From: Sabethes cyaneus
Taxonomy: Eukaryota; Arthropoda; Insecta; Diptera; Culicidae
Assembly: GCF_943734655.1 (NCBI RefSeq)
Contig: NC_071354.1
Coordinates: forward strand, 46,227,544-46,291,543
DNA length: 64,000 nt
Reading direction: 5' to 3'
The notes under the pieces were generated by a model. That model made no database searches. It was not told the DNA's origin and was given only the letters and a program-made list of their open reading frames with translations. Shown here piece after piece: positions 1-10,894 of the stretch (positions are counted from its first letter, which is position 1; every line of letters begins with the position of its first letter). A program made the position numbers and the translations under genes.

Positions 1-296
1 GTGCAGCATGAATCAAAATAGATCCACGGAATGTAGAGTTCAAGTGTACTGTCGGATTAGGCATAATTGGCTCATGCCATGTTCAACATGATATAGTAGC
101 CTACCAAGCACGCAGTGTTGCGTTGCTCTTGTTTGCATGTTAGACGACTACCGTTACTTCTCTGTATGTAGGTACCTTGCCAGCAACCTTCAGATCATTA
201 TCAGTGATCATCTGGTTCACTAAACATGGATTTATTATGTCCAACACACGCTATGTTGGGACTAGAAATGGGTTAATGTAGGTGATGTCCACTTAC

Positions 297-571
297 CTAG
301 CATTAGTACTGCACTTAACGAATAGGCAGGCTATTCGGTTCCCTCTGGAGGACCTCGCAAAAAATGCCTCAAAGCATTCTTTCTCTCGGTCACCGTACTG
401 CCAGTCTGCTCGATCCAGCAAATTCAGCGTAAATTTACTGTTGGCTGCATCGTCCGCTTTCAGCTCGTAGCTCGCTTCCGGGGGCAGGAAGGCTAGCTTG
501 GAAGCGATCCTCCCCGGACAGGGAGGACAGCAGAACAGACAACAGAGTTCACTGAAGCTGAGACCATTCAT
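297..571 (-). CDS. ABHD17-type depalmitoylase, first coding exon (partial gene)
   Basis: This exon encodes the N-terminal 91 residues of an ABHD17 (FAM108) alpha/beta hydrolase. Family members are membrane-bound serine hydrolases that remove palmitate from proteins such as Ras. Translation from the ATG at 571 begins MNGLSFSELCCLFCCPPCPG. The cysteines at residues 10, 11, 14, 15 and 18 form the S-acylated membrane-targeting cluster typical of the family, followed by KLAFLPPE, a DRADWQY motif and GNRIACLFVKCS, all recognisable family blocks. The exon stops at a donor (GCTAG|gtaagt) after two bases of a codon. The catalytic Ser-Asp-His residues lie in exons beyond the left edge. The start is well placed: it has a purine at -3 and is the only in-frame ATG. 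The frame stays open upstream to 781 but only a GTG is available there, so that stretch is probably 5' UTR. Family assignment is confident; the specific orthologue is not resolved. Confidence 0.9.
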
Positions 572-1300
572 CTTTCTTTTGCTATCGGATACTTCTCCTG
601 TCGAATCAGCGACTGTTACCGTTGCTACTGCTGTGCCCGATTCGGATTCAGCGGAAACGGTTCCTTCCGATCCGAGCTTACGAGCTGTGGCTGTAACACT
701 TGCTTCTTTTGCTGGTTCCAGCTTGAATGGCTTCGCTACACCAAAACTACAGTTCACAAAGCTCACAAGCAAAATAAACACTTATTTTTCCAGCGAATTT
801 TTCTTTTATAAAACTAGGCAGCAGACTTTTTCACAGCCTCAAGAAAAAATGACTGCTACAGGTTTACACAAAACACAATAGATTTGACTTCCTACTACTG
901 GCTAGTCTAGCACAGATTCGCTTCTGACACTGTGGCAAACCAACATATTCCTGACGCAAATGTGATTAGCGCACACGAATTAAACACTTTTATCAGCAAA
1001 TTTACACAAAATTGTACTGTTTTTCGCGTACTATTTTTTCTTCCTAGCAAAAATGCCACACACTCCCTTCCAGTAAGCTGCTGGCTGACTTTTTGCAGTT
1101 TTCGATTCAAGTATTCTGTCAATGTCTCATCTATGACGCTTCACGCTCATCATCACCGAACCTCACCGAACGAACAAAACACGAACAAAGAGGAACGCGA
1201 CGGGAGATACGCAAATATCGTGAGCGTGACCGAGAGAGAGCATGGTGATAAGTGAGAAATGTTAATACTCGTTCTACGCGTTCTACGCGCTTTATTTTCT
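572..1300 (-). promoter_or_regulatory. Probable 5' UTR and promoter region of the ABHD17-type gene
   Basis: This stretch lies directly upstream of the ABHD17 start on the minus strand and is less AT-rich than the DNA further right. No repeat signature is visible. The reading frame of the exon runs open through 572-781 without an ATG, consistent with 5' UTR. No TATA box or other core promoter element could be assigned, so the transcription start is unknown. Confidence 0.4.
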
Positions 1301-2094
1301 CCTTTTGTTGTCTCTTCCATTTCGCTCACACGATTGCCCACCTTCAGTTGTGTTGCCAATACCTTTGCGCCCACAATTGAAGCTGCAAAAACCGCAAAAA
1401 CGAATGCAGGAAATGTGAATTATTTTATTGGAATAACTTGAAGTGGCAATCTTAAGCATACAGAACACATAATTAATTTTTAATTTGTTGTTAGTAGTTG
1501 ATTTACGCATCACTGTAAAGCTGTTAGATTTAGTCAGTAATTGTGGTTTAAGTATTGTAATTAAATTCAGTATTCTGGCTACCCTGACATTTGTTATGTT
1601 TATGTATCAGAAACGATAAAATTTTGGTGAACAGTGAGTAGAGCTGTGCTATGAAACTCACAGCAAAATTTCAAAATTACGAACCAAAAATTTGTTCTGA
1701 TTTTCCTGAGATATGCGAAAGATGGCGTCCTTAGCAAATGATTGCGGCTAATTATTGAAAGGTGTCGCTCCAATCTGGATTAAGTTTTCAAATTATCGCA
1801 TAAGTGGCATAAGCCATGCAAAAAGATTATTACTGCGGGATACTTTTTCATTTCGACTGTATCTGACAATGAGAGATTCTTTTAGTGACCCCTCTTTTCC
1901 GCTTTTTACGGCGAAAAACTAAAGCATTGAAAAGAAATTTTTCAAAACATTTAGCTAGCTAGTGACTCCGACAACCGATTCGTGCAATCTCTTATTGTCA
2001 GCTACGTTGAAATGAAAAAGTTACCTACCCGAGATTAATGCGAATTTTTGTAGAATAAATAGTTGGCAATCTAGCATCGTTAAAATTTACAAAA
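1301..2094. other. AT-rich intergenic DNA with one imperfect hairpin
   Basis: No gene is visible. An imperfect inverted repeat lies at about 1835-2035: the left arm around TACTTTTTCATTTCGACTGT matches the complement of TGAAATGAAAAAGTTACC on the right, with further matching around CTGACAATGAGAGAT. It is probably a worn palindromic MITE of about 200 bp. Its exact ends and any target duplication could not be fixed. Confidence 0.5.
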
Positions 2095-2445
2095 TACAGT
2101 CAGTCCACAATTATGGGTCAAAAACAATTGTGGGTCAGCCACGTAGCCAGAAGGGGGGGCCCGGGGGCCCAATTTTGATTTTAACTGTTTTATATGCATA
2201 TTTTTTCGTTTAGAACCACAATACATTAAATGTATTATAATATATTATAGTTATAACCAATAAGATATGCATATAATGTATTAGGAGCCAAGATATGACT
2301 CCTGGCCCCCACCTCTGGCTACGTGGCTGTTGTGGGTCATTTAAGTTTTAGCTGCTATGTATAATATTCGCGTATTAAGCGGCAGATAAAGCTAAAACGG
2401 TCCATAACTGTGTGTGTGTCCCATGATTGTGGGCTGACTACTGTA
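2095..2445. mobile_element. TA-flanked pogo-like MITE, split by a nested element
   Basis: The ends are inverted repeats: TACAGTCAGTCCACAATTATG on the left (first base 2095) and the complement of CCCATGATTGTGGGCTGACTACTGTA on the right. Both sides carry TA, the insertion duplication of the Tc1/mariner/pogo superfamily, and CAGT-type ends resemble pogo/Tigger elements. There is no transposase, so it is non-autonomous. A second element (2138-2329) sits inside it. Confidence 0.7.
2138..2329. mobile_element. Nested palindromic element with CCACGTAGCCAG ends
   Basis: The ends GCCACGTAGCCAGAAGGGGG and CTCTGGCTACGTGGCTG are inverted copies. The element is flanked on both sides by TTGTGGGTCA (2128-2137 and 2330-2339), a 9-10-bp target duplication compatible with hAT or Mutator-type insertion. 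The centre is AT-rich and non-coding. It inserted into the pogo-like MITE around it, so it is the younger of the two. Confidence 0.65.
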
Positions 2446-2869
2446 TATGTATGTTGCAAAATGGCAGTGGTTAAAACAAAAAGATTGATTTTTGACTTTG
2501 TTTTTCGAGCTACAAAAACTGATTTTTTTAAAGAGTCCTCGTCTACTTGTAATACTAAATAAAAAAATATTTGATTTTTTATGTTTTCACAAACCAGTAC
2601 ATATAGAGGAAACGTGGTACAAATGTGACGTTTTTTCGGCCGCGCGTTGAAGGACGCTTAAAGGACAAGCTGCTGAACGAAAGTACACGTTTGCATGAGC
2701 TTTTGTAACATGAAAACTGTAAGAACAAAATAACAAAAACCGTTCGTAAATATCAAATCTAGTTTTTTTACAATCCAAGGTTGAATATGCCCAACACGAG
2801 ACTCGGTAGCGTGGCCCTAGTACGGCAGCCTATCTAAATTCAACACACTAAAAACAAGGAATTTCTGCT
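2446..2869. other. Intergenic DNA, nothing recognised
   Basis: AT-rich sequence with no supported gene, repeat or terminal inverted repeat. The last hundred bases may belong to the 5' part of the retrotransposon that follows. Confidence 0.4.
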
Positions 2870-5165
2870 CGGAACATGCGGCATGGACAAAGGCGACCTA
2901 ATAAGGACATGGAGTGGAAATTTGGTACCTGGAACTGCAGATCGCTAAATTTCGTGGGCGGCGTCAGGGTGCTGCTCGTTCGATTAGAACCCCGACAGTT
3001 TGGCATCGTGGCACTGCTGGAAATCTGTGGCAAAGGCGAGAAGGAGTGGAGGATCCTTGCCGGCCAAGCCCAATTTCACCAGAGCGGTGCAGGTTAGCGT
3101 AATGGACTGGCAATTTATAGAACGGCATGGGACCGGTGATCGGCACCCCATAGCCTGCACACCGAGACGATTGATAACGGCCAGCGATGCATCAACTTTG
3201 CAGCTTCCCGAGACTTTCTTTCGCAAAGGTACCCACAAAGTGCACGATTTGATTGGTTTGACGGGGGTTGCCAACAAGCGATAGAGAGGAAAAAAGAGCT
3301 TGGAAAAAGTATCTAAGCATATCCACGAGAGAGAATTTGCAAAGTATCGATGAGCGCCAAATGCGTTGACCACGATCCTAAAAAGGAAAAAGCGCCAGAA
3401 GGAGGACAGAGATCGTGAGGAGTTGGAACAATTCTTCCGGGCTAATGACACGCGCAAGTTTTACGAGAAGGTGAACCAAACTCGTAAATACTACACACCT
3501 AACCCTGACATTAACCTAGAAGTGCCTACAAACGACAACAGCGTGCCGCTTCCCGATCTCGAAGTGGTCCGGCGAGAAATTCGTCAGCTGAAGAATAATA
3601 CAGCCGCCGAAAAGGACAAACTCCCGGTAGAACTATTCAAAAATTACCAAGAACCGCTAGCAACGGCACTTCGCTAGATAATTTCAAGGATATGGGAAGA
3701 GGAGAAATTACCGGAGGTGGGGATGGAAAATGTAGTCTGTTTCTTCTACAAAAAAGACAATCGGTTAGACTGCTGTAATTACCGCGGCATTACGCTGATC
3801 AACACCACCTACAAGGTGCTCTCCCAGATTTTGCTGCGTCGTCTATTCTCAATAGCAAGAGAACTCGTAGGACAGTATCAAGCGTGCTTTGTCAGGGCCC
3901 GTGCTACTACTCGGCAAATCCCCGCATTCACGCATCCTGTCCACGCATTGAAATCCACGAAAATTTTCAGGGCAGCATATGACACAGTTGAACGCGAACA
4001 GCTATGGCAAATAATGCATGAGTACGGGTTTCAGGACAAACTGACGCGGCTGATCAAGGGCTACACTGGAGAGAGTGATGTGCTACGTACGCGTTTCGGG
4101 AGCACTCTCGAGTCCTTTCGAAACGCGTAGAGGCAGGGCTTCCGATGGGTGCCATGCTTTTGTCGCCAACATCTCAGCACATGCGAAAAAGAAACAGCAA
4201 GTCACTGCATACGTTTTACTCGACAATGGTGGCATCAAATTTACCTGTCAGACAGGCGCTTTTTCTGGAATAGCGCCCTTCGTTAAGTCGACTGTCAAAC
4301 ACCGTTCGCTAAGATAGGGATAGCACCCCGCTGCATAGAGGGTTGCGGTAAGGGGATAGACTGTTCTGTATGTTATTCAACATCGCTGGTGTGATCCGGC
4401 AACCGGGCATCGAAACGAGAGGAACGATCTTCAGCAATAGTAGCCAACTCATAGGCTTCGCAGATGACCTCGACATCATTACTAGAAACCTTGGGTCGGC
4501 GGAGGCAATCTACGCCAGACTAAAAACGGATGCTAAGAGGATAGGGTTACAAATCAATGCGTCGAAAACTAAATATATGGAAGGAAGAGGATCCAGACAA
4601 AGCAACGTTTGCCTCCAACGGACAGTGACTATTGACGGCGATGAAATGGAAGTGGTTGATGAGTTCGTATATTTGGGATCTTTGGTCACCGTCGACCGAC
4701 ACCGATTCAACGACGCATTCACGCTGGAAATCGAGCCTACTTTTCTCTCCGCAAGACGCTTCGCTTCGATCAGGGAGTATACGCCGCCGCACAACGCTAG
4801 TCAGACCGGTAGTCCTCTACAGACTTCAGACAGTAACTTTGCTTACGAAAGACATACGTGCACTTGCCGTATTTGAACGAAAGGTGTTGCGAACTATTTT
4901 TGGTGGAGTACAAACGGAAAGCGGAGAGTGGCGGAGGCGTATGAATCACGAGCTACAGGCGCTGCTTGGAGAGATTCCCATCGTACACCTGGCGAAAGTT
5001 GGGAGACTACGGTGGGCCGGCCATGTCGCAAGGATGCCGGACGACTGTGCAGTGAAATCCGTTCTCTCCAAAAACCCAACTGGCACAAGAAATAGAGGGG
5101 TCCAACGCGCTAGATAGCTCAACCAGGTTGAAGCGCGTCGAAGCGGTTGAAGGAGACACGCAATG
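2870..5165 (+). pseudogene. Broken RTE-like non-LTR retrotransposon (endonuclease and reverse transcriptase)
   Basis: A decayed ORF2 runs left to right. Around 2910-3030 is the start of an APE-type endonuclease (WKFGTWNCRSLNFVGG). A linker follows at 3366-3677. The reverse transcriptase is recognisable as CNYRGITLINTTYKVLSQIL and GQYQACFVRARATTRQI (3717-4130), then LFNIAGVIRQPGIETRGTIF and the motif-C block LIGFADDLDIITRN (4370-4700), with INASKTKYM after it. The C-terminal part (about 4850-5117) contains FERKVLRTIFGG and LRWAGHVARMPDD. A stop at about 3675, frame changes near 4100 and 4700, and a 215-bp insertion (4137-4353) disable it. The blocks fit the RTE/BovB-like group often annotated as craniofacial development protein 2-like. 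The clade is inferred from motif memory. Confidence 0.85.
4137..4353. mobile_element. Insertion interrupting the reverse transcriptase
   Basis: The RT reading breaks after the RQG codons at about 4128-4136 and resumes at about 4353 with GDRLFCMLFNIAG, which in this family normally follows directly (RQGD). The roughly 215 bp between are foreign to the element. No clear terminal repeats or target duplication are seen, so its class is unknown; a rearrangement is the alternative. Confidence 0.55.
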
Positions 5166-5309
5166 AATTGGCGACGAGTAGGCCAGGACCGAGTACAATG
5201 TGCGGAGAATACAGTTAATACTAAAGGTAAAATTTCGAATAGATTTAACAGTGCATAACAGATCGAATCGCGAAATGAGTATTATTAACTCATTCTCAAA
5301 ATAATGACA
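5166..5309. other. 3' tail of retrotransposon and spacer
   Basis: AT-rich sequence between the last recognisable RT codons and the next element. It probably holds the retrotransposon 3' UTR; no poly(A) or microsatellite tail stands out. Confidence 0.35.
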
Positions 5310-5873
5310 TACCGTCATCCGGGGCGAGATTGTGCCAAAAAAGCATATGTTTTTGTTCTTTAGCTCAGTATACACGCAATTTAGGAACTAAGTTGATTTC
5401 AAACCTGTCAAATTATACTAAATTGTTCAATTAACAACTACCGTAGAGATGGTTTAGTTACAATGAAACCTTATTTTACTGGAAGTGCATGAACTTTGGC
5501 ACAATCTCACCCCTTCTAGGGGGTGACATTGTGCCAAAAAGATAAAGTTAGGCTAAAAATCTAAACAGTGAACATTAGCATGTTTATAAACAATACACAT
5601 AAATATCAGTATAAAGTAGTTCATATGGGGCTGTCCATGAACTAAGTGGACTATAGGGTTGGGAGTACCGACTGCATTTTTTGACAACCGGTATTTCGGT
5701 ACTGGAAGCATCAGTACCGGTAATACCGGTACTGGTACCGGTACCCGAGTTATTAACAAGAAAACTATTGTTCTTAAAAATCTTAATACTTATTGATTTG
5801 GGGCCTTGTTCAAAGTCACCTCCCCTCACCTTACAGTACCTATTTCAATTGTACTGTCACTCAAGCAACCGGG

Positions 5874-5980
5874 CCCAAACACAATTTGAGTTTTATTAAG
5901 TGTTTATGATGGCTTTAATGACAAAACTTGATAACGAAAACCGCAAAAAAGATTGAATAAAACACACATTGTTACTTGGG
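5874..5980. mobile_element. 108-bp hairpin MITE family, degraded copy inside the hAT element
   Basis: It starts CCCAAACACAATTTGAG and ends ATTGTTACTTGGG at 107 bp, the same length and layout as the copies at 26003, 31138, 44208 and 51511, with internal TTTTATTAAG and ATGATGGCTTTAATGAC matching them. This is the most degraded copy, so the call rests on length plus ends. Confidence 0.6.
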
Positions 5981-6084
5981 GAGTCACCCAGTTCCTATCT
6001 AAAAAATTTAAGTGACGTGACTGTAAGTATAGGGCCATTGTTAGCATTCTTACTCTTAGCCTTAACAGAGTTGGCGGTCGCAAA

Positions 6085-6260
6085 AAATGGAGAGATTCCC
6101 ATCATGTACCTGGTGAAAGTCGGGAGGCTAAACTCTTCAAGAATCCCACCGGCGCCCGGAATAGAGTGGCCCAGCGTGTTAGATGGCTCGACCAGGTTGA
6201 AACTGACTGGCGTGTGTCCAGAAGCTCAACCAAGTACAGAGGAAACAAGTTCTTGATTCA
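6085..6260 (+). pseudogene. 3' fragment of the same RTE-like retrotransposon
   Basis: The translation GEIPIMYLVKVGRL, then NSSRIPPAPGIE and a frame-shifted RWLDQVETDW, matches the C-terminal segment of the element at 2870-5165 (GEIPIVHLAKVGRLRW and following). It is a short 5'-truncated copy embedded in the hAT element, with a deletion after VGRL. Either it retroposed into the hAT element or was captured by it. Confidence 0.75.
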
Positions 6261-8059
6261 GTATAAACCACCTTGGCTGCTAGAGGAGGAGGTTTCAATA
6301 ATGCTACTTAAAATGCACAGAATATTCAATGTACTATCCTCTATGCGAAAACGAATCTTAGTAACATAACTGACAAAGGTTTATGACAGACTTTCTCAGT
6401 ATTTTTTCCTGCAAGACAAATTGTACTCAAGGCACCGAAAGGCATAGTCTAATACTAGCTCATTAATTCTTGAGTTTCAACGTGAGTGAATTCATTTTGA
6501 AGTGTTTTTTGGAAAACAGGCCTAATCGAACTCCTTGAAACTAAAAATGCCTTGAGCTTCGGAAGTCCGTTCAAATTTTTCTTCGCGCTAAACATGTTAT
6601 AATCACTTCGACAACTAACGCTCGGCGGTGCCTCATCCACGATTTCCTCAGTTTTGTTGCTGGTGTCAAACCACTGAAGTAACTCCTCCGCTTGTTTCAT
6701 CGAAATATTCGGCGCAGTTTTGGATATTTATTTTAATATTGATACTCACCTTCGTTTTTGTGGACGATTGTTAGAAAACTTGAATAATTGATCAGTACCG
6801 AAAGTACCGGTTTTCTCTCGTGTCAGTACCGGTATTTTGGTACTGGAAAATCAACCGGTAGTACCGGTATTCCCGGTTCCGGTACTCCCGGTATCCCAAC
6901 CCTAGTGGACTATTAGGGGCAGGGGATCGGCTAAAAACAACGCATTATACAAAAAGTATGAACGAAAATAATCCGGGGAGGTCTGAAATAACTAAAAATG
7001 AGTTCGTACTCAATGGACAGCCTTTATATAGCCAGTAGCGTTTCGAGGGTTAACAAAGAGGAGATATATGAAGGGGTGTATCCCAAGGGGGCATACCTAT
7101 TTGATCATTTAACAACAGTAACCATTACTTCGTTCGAAAACCCGCAGCCGCAGAACATCCCACGCCCCTCCCCCTCCTTAAAACTTGCGGTTTATACACG
7201 GTATAATATATTCGTCTTATATTAGAGTGTTTATTCAAAGTATCTGAAATATCCAGAGAAAAAGTAAAAATTAGTTTAAATTATTCAGCAGACATATGAT
7301 GCTGTTTGCTCTAAAATGGATGATGCAATCTAATCTGTCAAAATATTGTGCTCAATAGTAAGGAATGTGAGTGTACTGGTGTATACTGACGTATTTTTGT
7401 TGTGTATGTGAAATCCACAAATAGGATCGATCATTATGGCTTGGCACAATCTCACCCCCATGAAGCTCGAAAAGTACAAAGTTTCGAAAAATATTATTTT
7501 CGTAATCAAAACTTATCCAACGCATAATAACCTTTCAATACATTGTAAATGATTAGTTTATATACCTTCAAAATAGCAAGTTGATACGATTTCTTGTTTG
7601 GGTTGGTTTATGCAGGACATTTTTTACAAGCGTTATTTCCGAGTATTTTTGATCGCGAACTTTGAAGCGCTGTTTGGGCTAAATAGTTTGCTAATATTAT
7701 CTGTGTTCCACTCTAAGTTATGAATAAATATGTTATGTTTATCATCAGTTTGAATTTTGGTCACCAGTTTCTATAGATATAATAAATTTTCACAAATAAA
7801 CATTTTTGGTTTTTGGCCCAATCTGACCCCCGTGGCACAATCTCACCCCGGATGGCGGTAACTCAGATAAACTGGCATTGACGGCAATAAACGATCTCTT
7901 GTACACTAATATAACTGGCCGTATGTTGTAAAAAAAAATATTTTGCATTACATTCTGTCTCTTGCACTCTGACGAGTTGCCATTCTTGCTTCGCTTGTGG
8001 AACAATCTTTTATAGGTGGCAGCACAGCATCCCTATCAACACCAATTCTAATATCCTAC

Positions 8060-9117
8060 GGGACTAAGACAAAATATATGTCGATCCAAACTTAAAATTG
8101 AACTTTAAATCAGACATTAGATTAGCTTTTCGATTTGAATTGTCGTTTGTTTAAACGTCAAAATTGGAATTGTTAAAATTGGATTGAAATTGAACTAAAA
8201 ATTAGACTTCAAACTGGACCTGAATTGGAAGTTGCCAGTTGGACTAGATTAATAGTGGAATGTAATCAGAAAAATTCTTCAATTTCAGGTTTCGTTTTCC
8301 ACTAAGACGCTCTAAAAACTTCAGTCACTAGACTTTGAGTCGAACATAAATTAGAATTAAATTAGACTAGGTGTTGAGCTCAAAATCGGCTTCAAATTGG
8401 ACTTGAAAGCAGAATTGAATTTGACTTGAAATTGGACTGGACTAGTTCTGGTTCCGGAACCGGAACAGAGTCAAATCGGATCGGAATAAAGCGGGACTAA
8501 GAAAGTTCGTTCCGATTTTTAACCGCACCAGAACCCGGACTTCAACTTTCGTTCCTACTAATTGAACACTAATTGAAATTAAATTAGACTTGGCCTTAAA
8601 ATGGGACATTAAATTGAGCTTGAAATTGAGACACAATTGAACTTCAGATTCTACTTAAAATAGGGGTTGCACTTCAAATTAGTGTTGGTATTGCACTTTA
8701 AATCGGAGTTGAAATTGGATTTCAATTAGATATGAAATTGGACTTAAAACCGGACATTTGGACTTGATTACATCGAAGTCGGAGGTGAAATTGCATTTAA
8801 ATTAGGCTCCGAATTCGACTTAGAATGGATTATTGGACGTGAAATCGTACTTAATCGTACGGCGGTGAAAGAGAAGTTTAAATAGACTAGAAGTTGGCTT
8901 TAAAATGGGGCATTGAAATTAGACCTGATTCTAATTTCAAATTGTAGTTGAAAATTGAATTGTATTTGGCCCTAAAAACGAACATTAAATTGCACTTCAA
9001 ATTGGACCTGAAATTGGAGATAAAATTGGACCTAAATTAGACTCGGAATTGGAGTTAAAATGGGACTTTAAATTGGACAGATCAAATGAGACATGACATG
9101 AGATCGGAGGTGAAAAC
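8060..9117. repeat. Degenerate minisatellite based on GACTTGAAATTG, left part
   Basis: Roughly every 12-14 bases a variant of GGACTTGAAATTGGA recurs for over 1 kb, with loose spacing and many substitutions, so it is an old array. It continues beyond the foldback at 10330-10570; related tracts lie at 12240-12510 and 58320-58850. It is non-coding. Confidence 0.75.
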
Positions 9118-9121
9118 GGAT

Positions 9122-10325
9122 CACGGTGTTCAATATACCGTTATTAAAAAATGAAATAGGCCATTTAAACGGAAAATGCCAGTTGGTTTGTATTGCCATC
9201 CTACACCCCTGAAACAATTTTTTAAAAAATCGATCGACGAATTTCTGAGCTACGCCCTTTTGAAGTTTTAAAGGGCAGATTGCTCATATAAAGTAATAAA
9301 AATCTTCAATGACACTTTCAAAATGAACGTAAATCACAGCCGGTATTGATTTTTTATGCAACATATGCCTATTGCCGACCATTTTAGGAGTTTTACGCTG
9401 TATTGGGAGTAATCGGAAATGTTCCGGATTAAGTTATCGCTGTGGAAAATAGCCAGTATCGAACATGAACCAATACTTATCATGCGACACCTCAAATTAT
9501 GCCAGAACTTAAAAACTAGATCACTGACAGTCAGATTAACTACCTAGCGTCACGTTGGTTATATCTGGACAAGTTCCGGGGACTTCCGGGGACACCCAGA
9601 CCAGTGGCCAATTTCGTCCATGAACAAAAACCTATCGTGCAATGTCTTAAATGACACTAGAGTTCAATAACTAGATCAATGGAAGCCAAATCTGCTATCT
9701 AGAGTTAGATTTGGTCATATCTGAACATATTTGGGGGACCCCGGGAACCTCTGGGAAGTAAATAAATTTGGCTGTCATTGATCTAGTTATTGAATTCTAG
9801 TGTGATTTAAGGTGCCGCACGATAACTTTTTGTTTATGTACAAAACTGGCCACTGGTCTGGGTGTCCCCGGAAGCCCCCGGAACTTGTCCAGATATAACC
9901 AACATGGCGCTAGGTAGTTGATCTGACTGTCAGTGATCTAGTTTTTAAGTTCTGGCGTAATTTGAGGTGTCGCATGATAAGTATTTGTTCATGTTCGATA
10001 TTGGCTATTTTCCACAGCGATAACTTAATCCGGAACATTTCCGGTTAGTTCCAATACAGCGTAAAACGCCTAAAATAGTCGGCAATAGGCATATGTTGCA
10101 TAAAAAATCAATACCGGCTGTGATTTACGTTCATTTTGGAAGTGTCATTGAATATTTTTATTTACTTTATATGAGCAATCGGCCCTAAAGGGCGTAACTC
10201 AAAAATTCGTCGATCGATTTTTTAAAAAATTGGTTCAGGGGTGTAGGATGGCAATACTAACCAACTGGCATTTTCCGTTTACATGGCCTATTTTATTTTT
10301 TAATAACGGTATTTTGAACACCGTG
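9122..10325. mobile_element. 1.2-kb foldback element with 4-bp target duplication
   Basis: This is an almost complete palindrome centred near 9725 with arms of about 600 bp. The ends are CACGGTGTTCAATATACCG and its near-complement CGGTATTTTGAACACCGTG, and the inner part ACAAGTTCCGGGGACTTCC on the left is mirrored by GGAAGCCCCCGGAACTTGT on the right. GGAT flanks both ends (9118-9121 and 10326-10329). It splits the GACTTGAAATTG minisatellite. No ORF is present, so it is a non-autonomous foldback or large MITE. Confidence 0.85.
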
Positions 10326-10329
10326 GGAT

Positions 10330-10570
10330 TTGAATTAGACACGGAATTGACCACAGAATGGGACAGAAAATTGGACATGAAAATTGAGCTGGAAATTTGA
10401 TTTGAAATTAGACTGGGAATTGGACATGAAATTGGGCTGGAAATTAAGTTTAAATGGGACATTGAAGTTGAACTAGAAATGACTAGATTTGAATTTTTAC
10501 TCCAAATCGTACTTGATAATTAACTTAAATCGGACTCTAAATTAAAGTTAAAATTGGCCTTGAAGCAGAA
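10330..10570. repeat. Degenerate minisatellite, right part
   Basis: Continuation of the 8060-9117 array to the right of the foldback, with variants such as GGACATGAAATTGGGCTGGA. The array would be contiguous without the foldback. Confidence 0.7.
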
Positions 10571-10894
10571 TTTGTTTCAACTCAATTAATTTTCTTATTG
10601 CTTATTACTCAATACCCAGCTATTGAATTGACGATTCCGGAGTCCTGACTGGATGGTTGCATATTGAGAAATTATGTTGTTATACATTAACTTTGTTATA
10701 GAAAATGGAGCACGTGACGTGGTGGATATCAATCCGTCTTCAAACATCCTCCGTTCCAAAGCTTTAAATTAAAAAAAAAATGTTTTCTTCTTCCAGCCTG
10801 ATTTTTTACTTTTTTTGTCAATGGACAAAATTGCATGGAAATGGCCGGTTTTATTTTTGGTTATCGTCAAACGTCGGTTACTAAATTGACCGAC

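Larger units (their letters stand above)
5654..6904. mobile_element. hAT-type element with exact 8-bp target duplications
   Basis: The ends are TAGGGTTGGGAGTACCG and CGGTATCCCAACCCTA, and GTGGACTA flanks both sides exactly (5646-5653 and 6905-6912), as expected for hAT insertion. The subterminal zones are dense in the palindromic token CCGGTACCGGTA (5690-5745 and 6793-6895), which may be transposase-binding repeats. A minus-strand open stretch at 6455-6700 could be a transposase relic but has no recognised domain. The element contains a MITE copy (5874-5980) and a retrotransposon 3' fragment (about 6085-6260). Confidence 0.85.
5310..7860. mobile_element. TA-flanked Tc1/mariner-type element with CCGTCATCCGGGG ends
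   Basis: The left end TACCGTCATCCGGGGCGAGA (5310) and the right end CACCCCGGATGGCGGTA (to 7860) are inverted repeats beginning at TA. The motif TGGCACAATCTCACCCC, or its complement, recurs inside at about 5496-5540, 7439-7458 and 7812-7850. A 1.25-kb hAT element (5654-6904) is inserted, so the original unit was about 1.3 kb. No transposase is visible. A second element with the same terminal 13 bases lies at 21747-22691. Confidence 0.75.
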
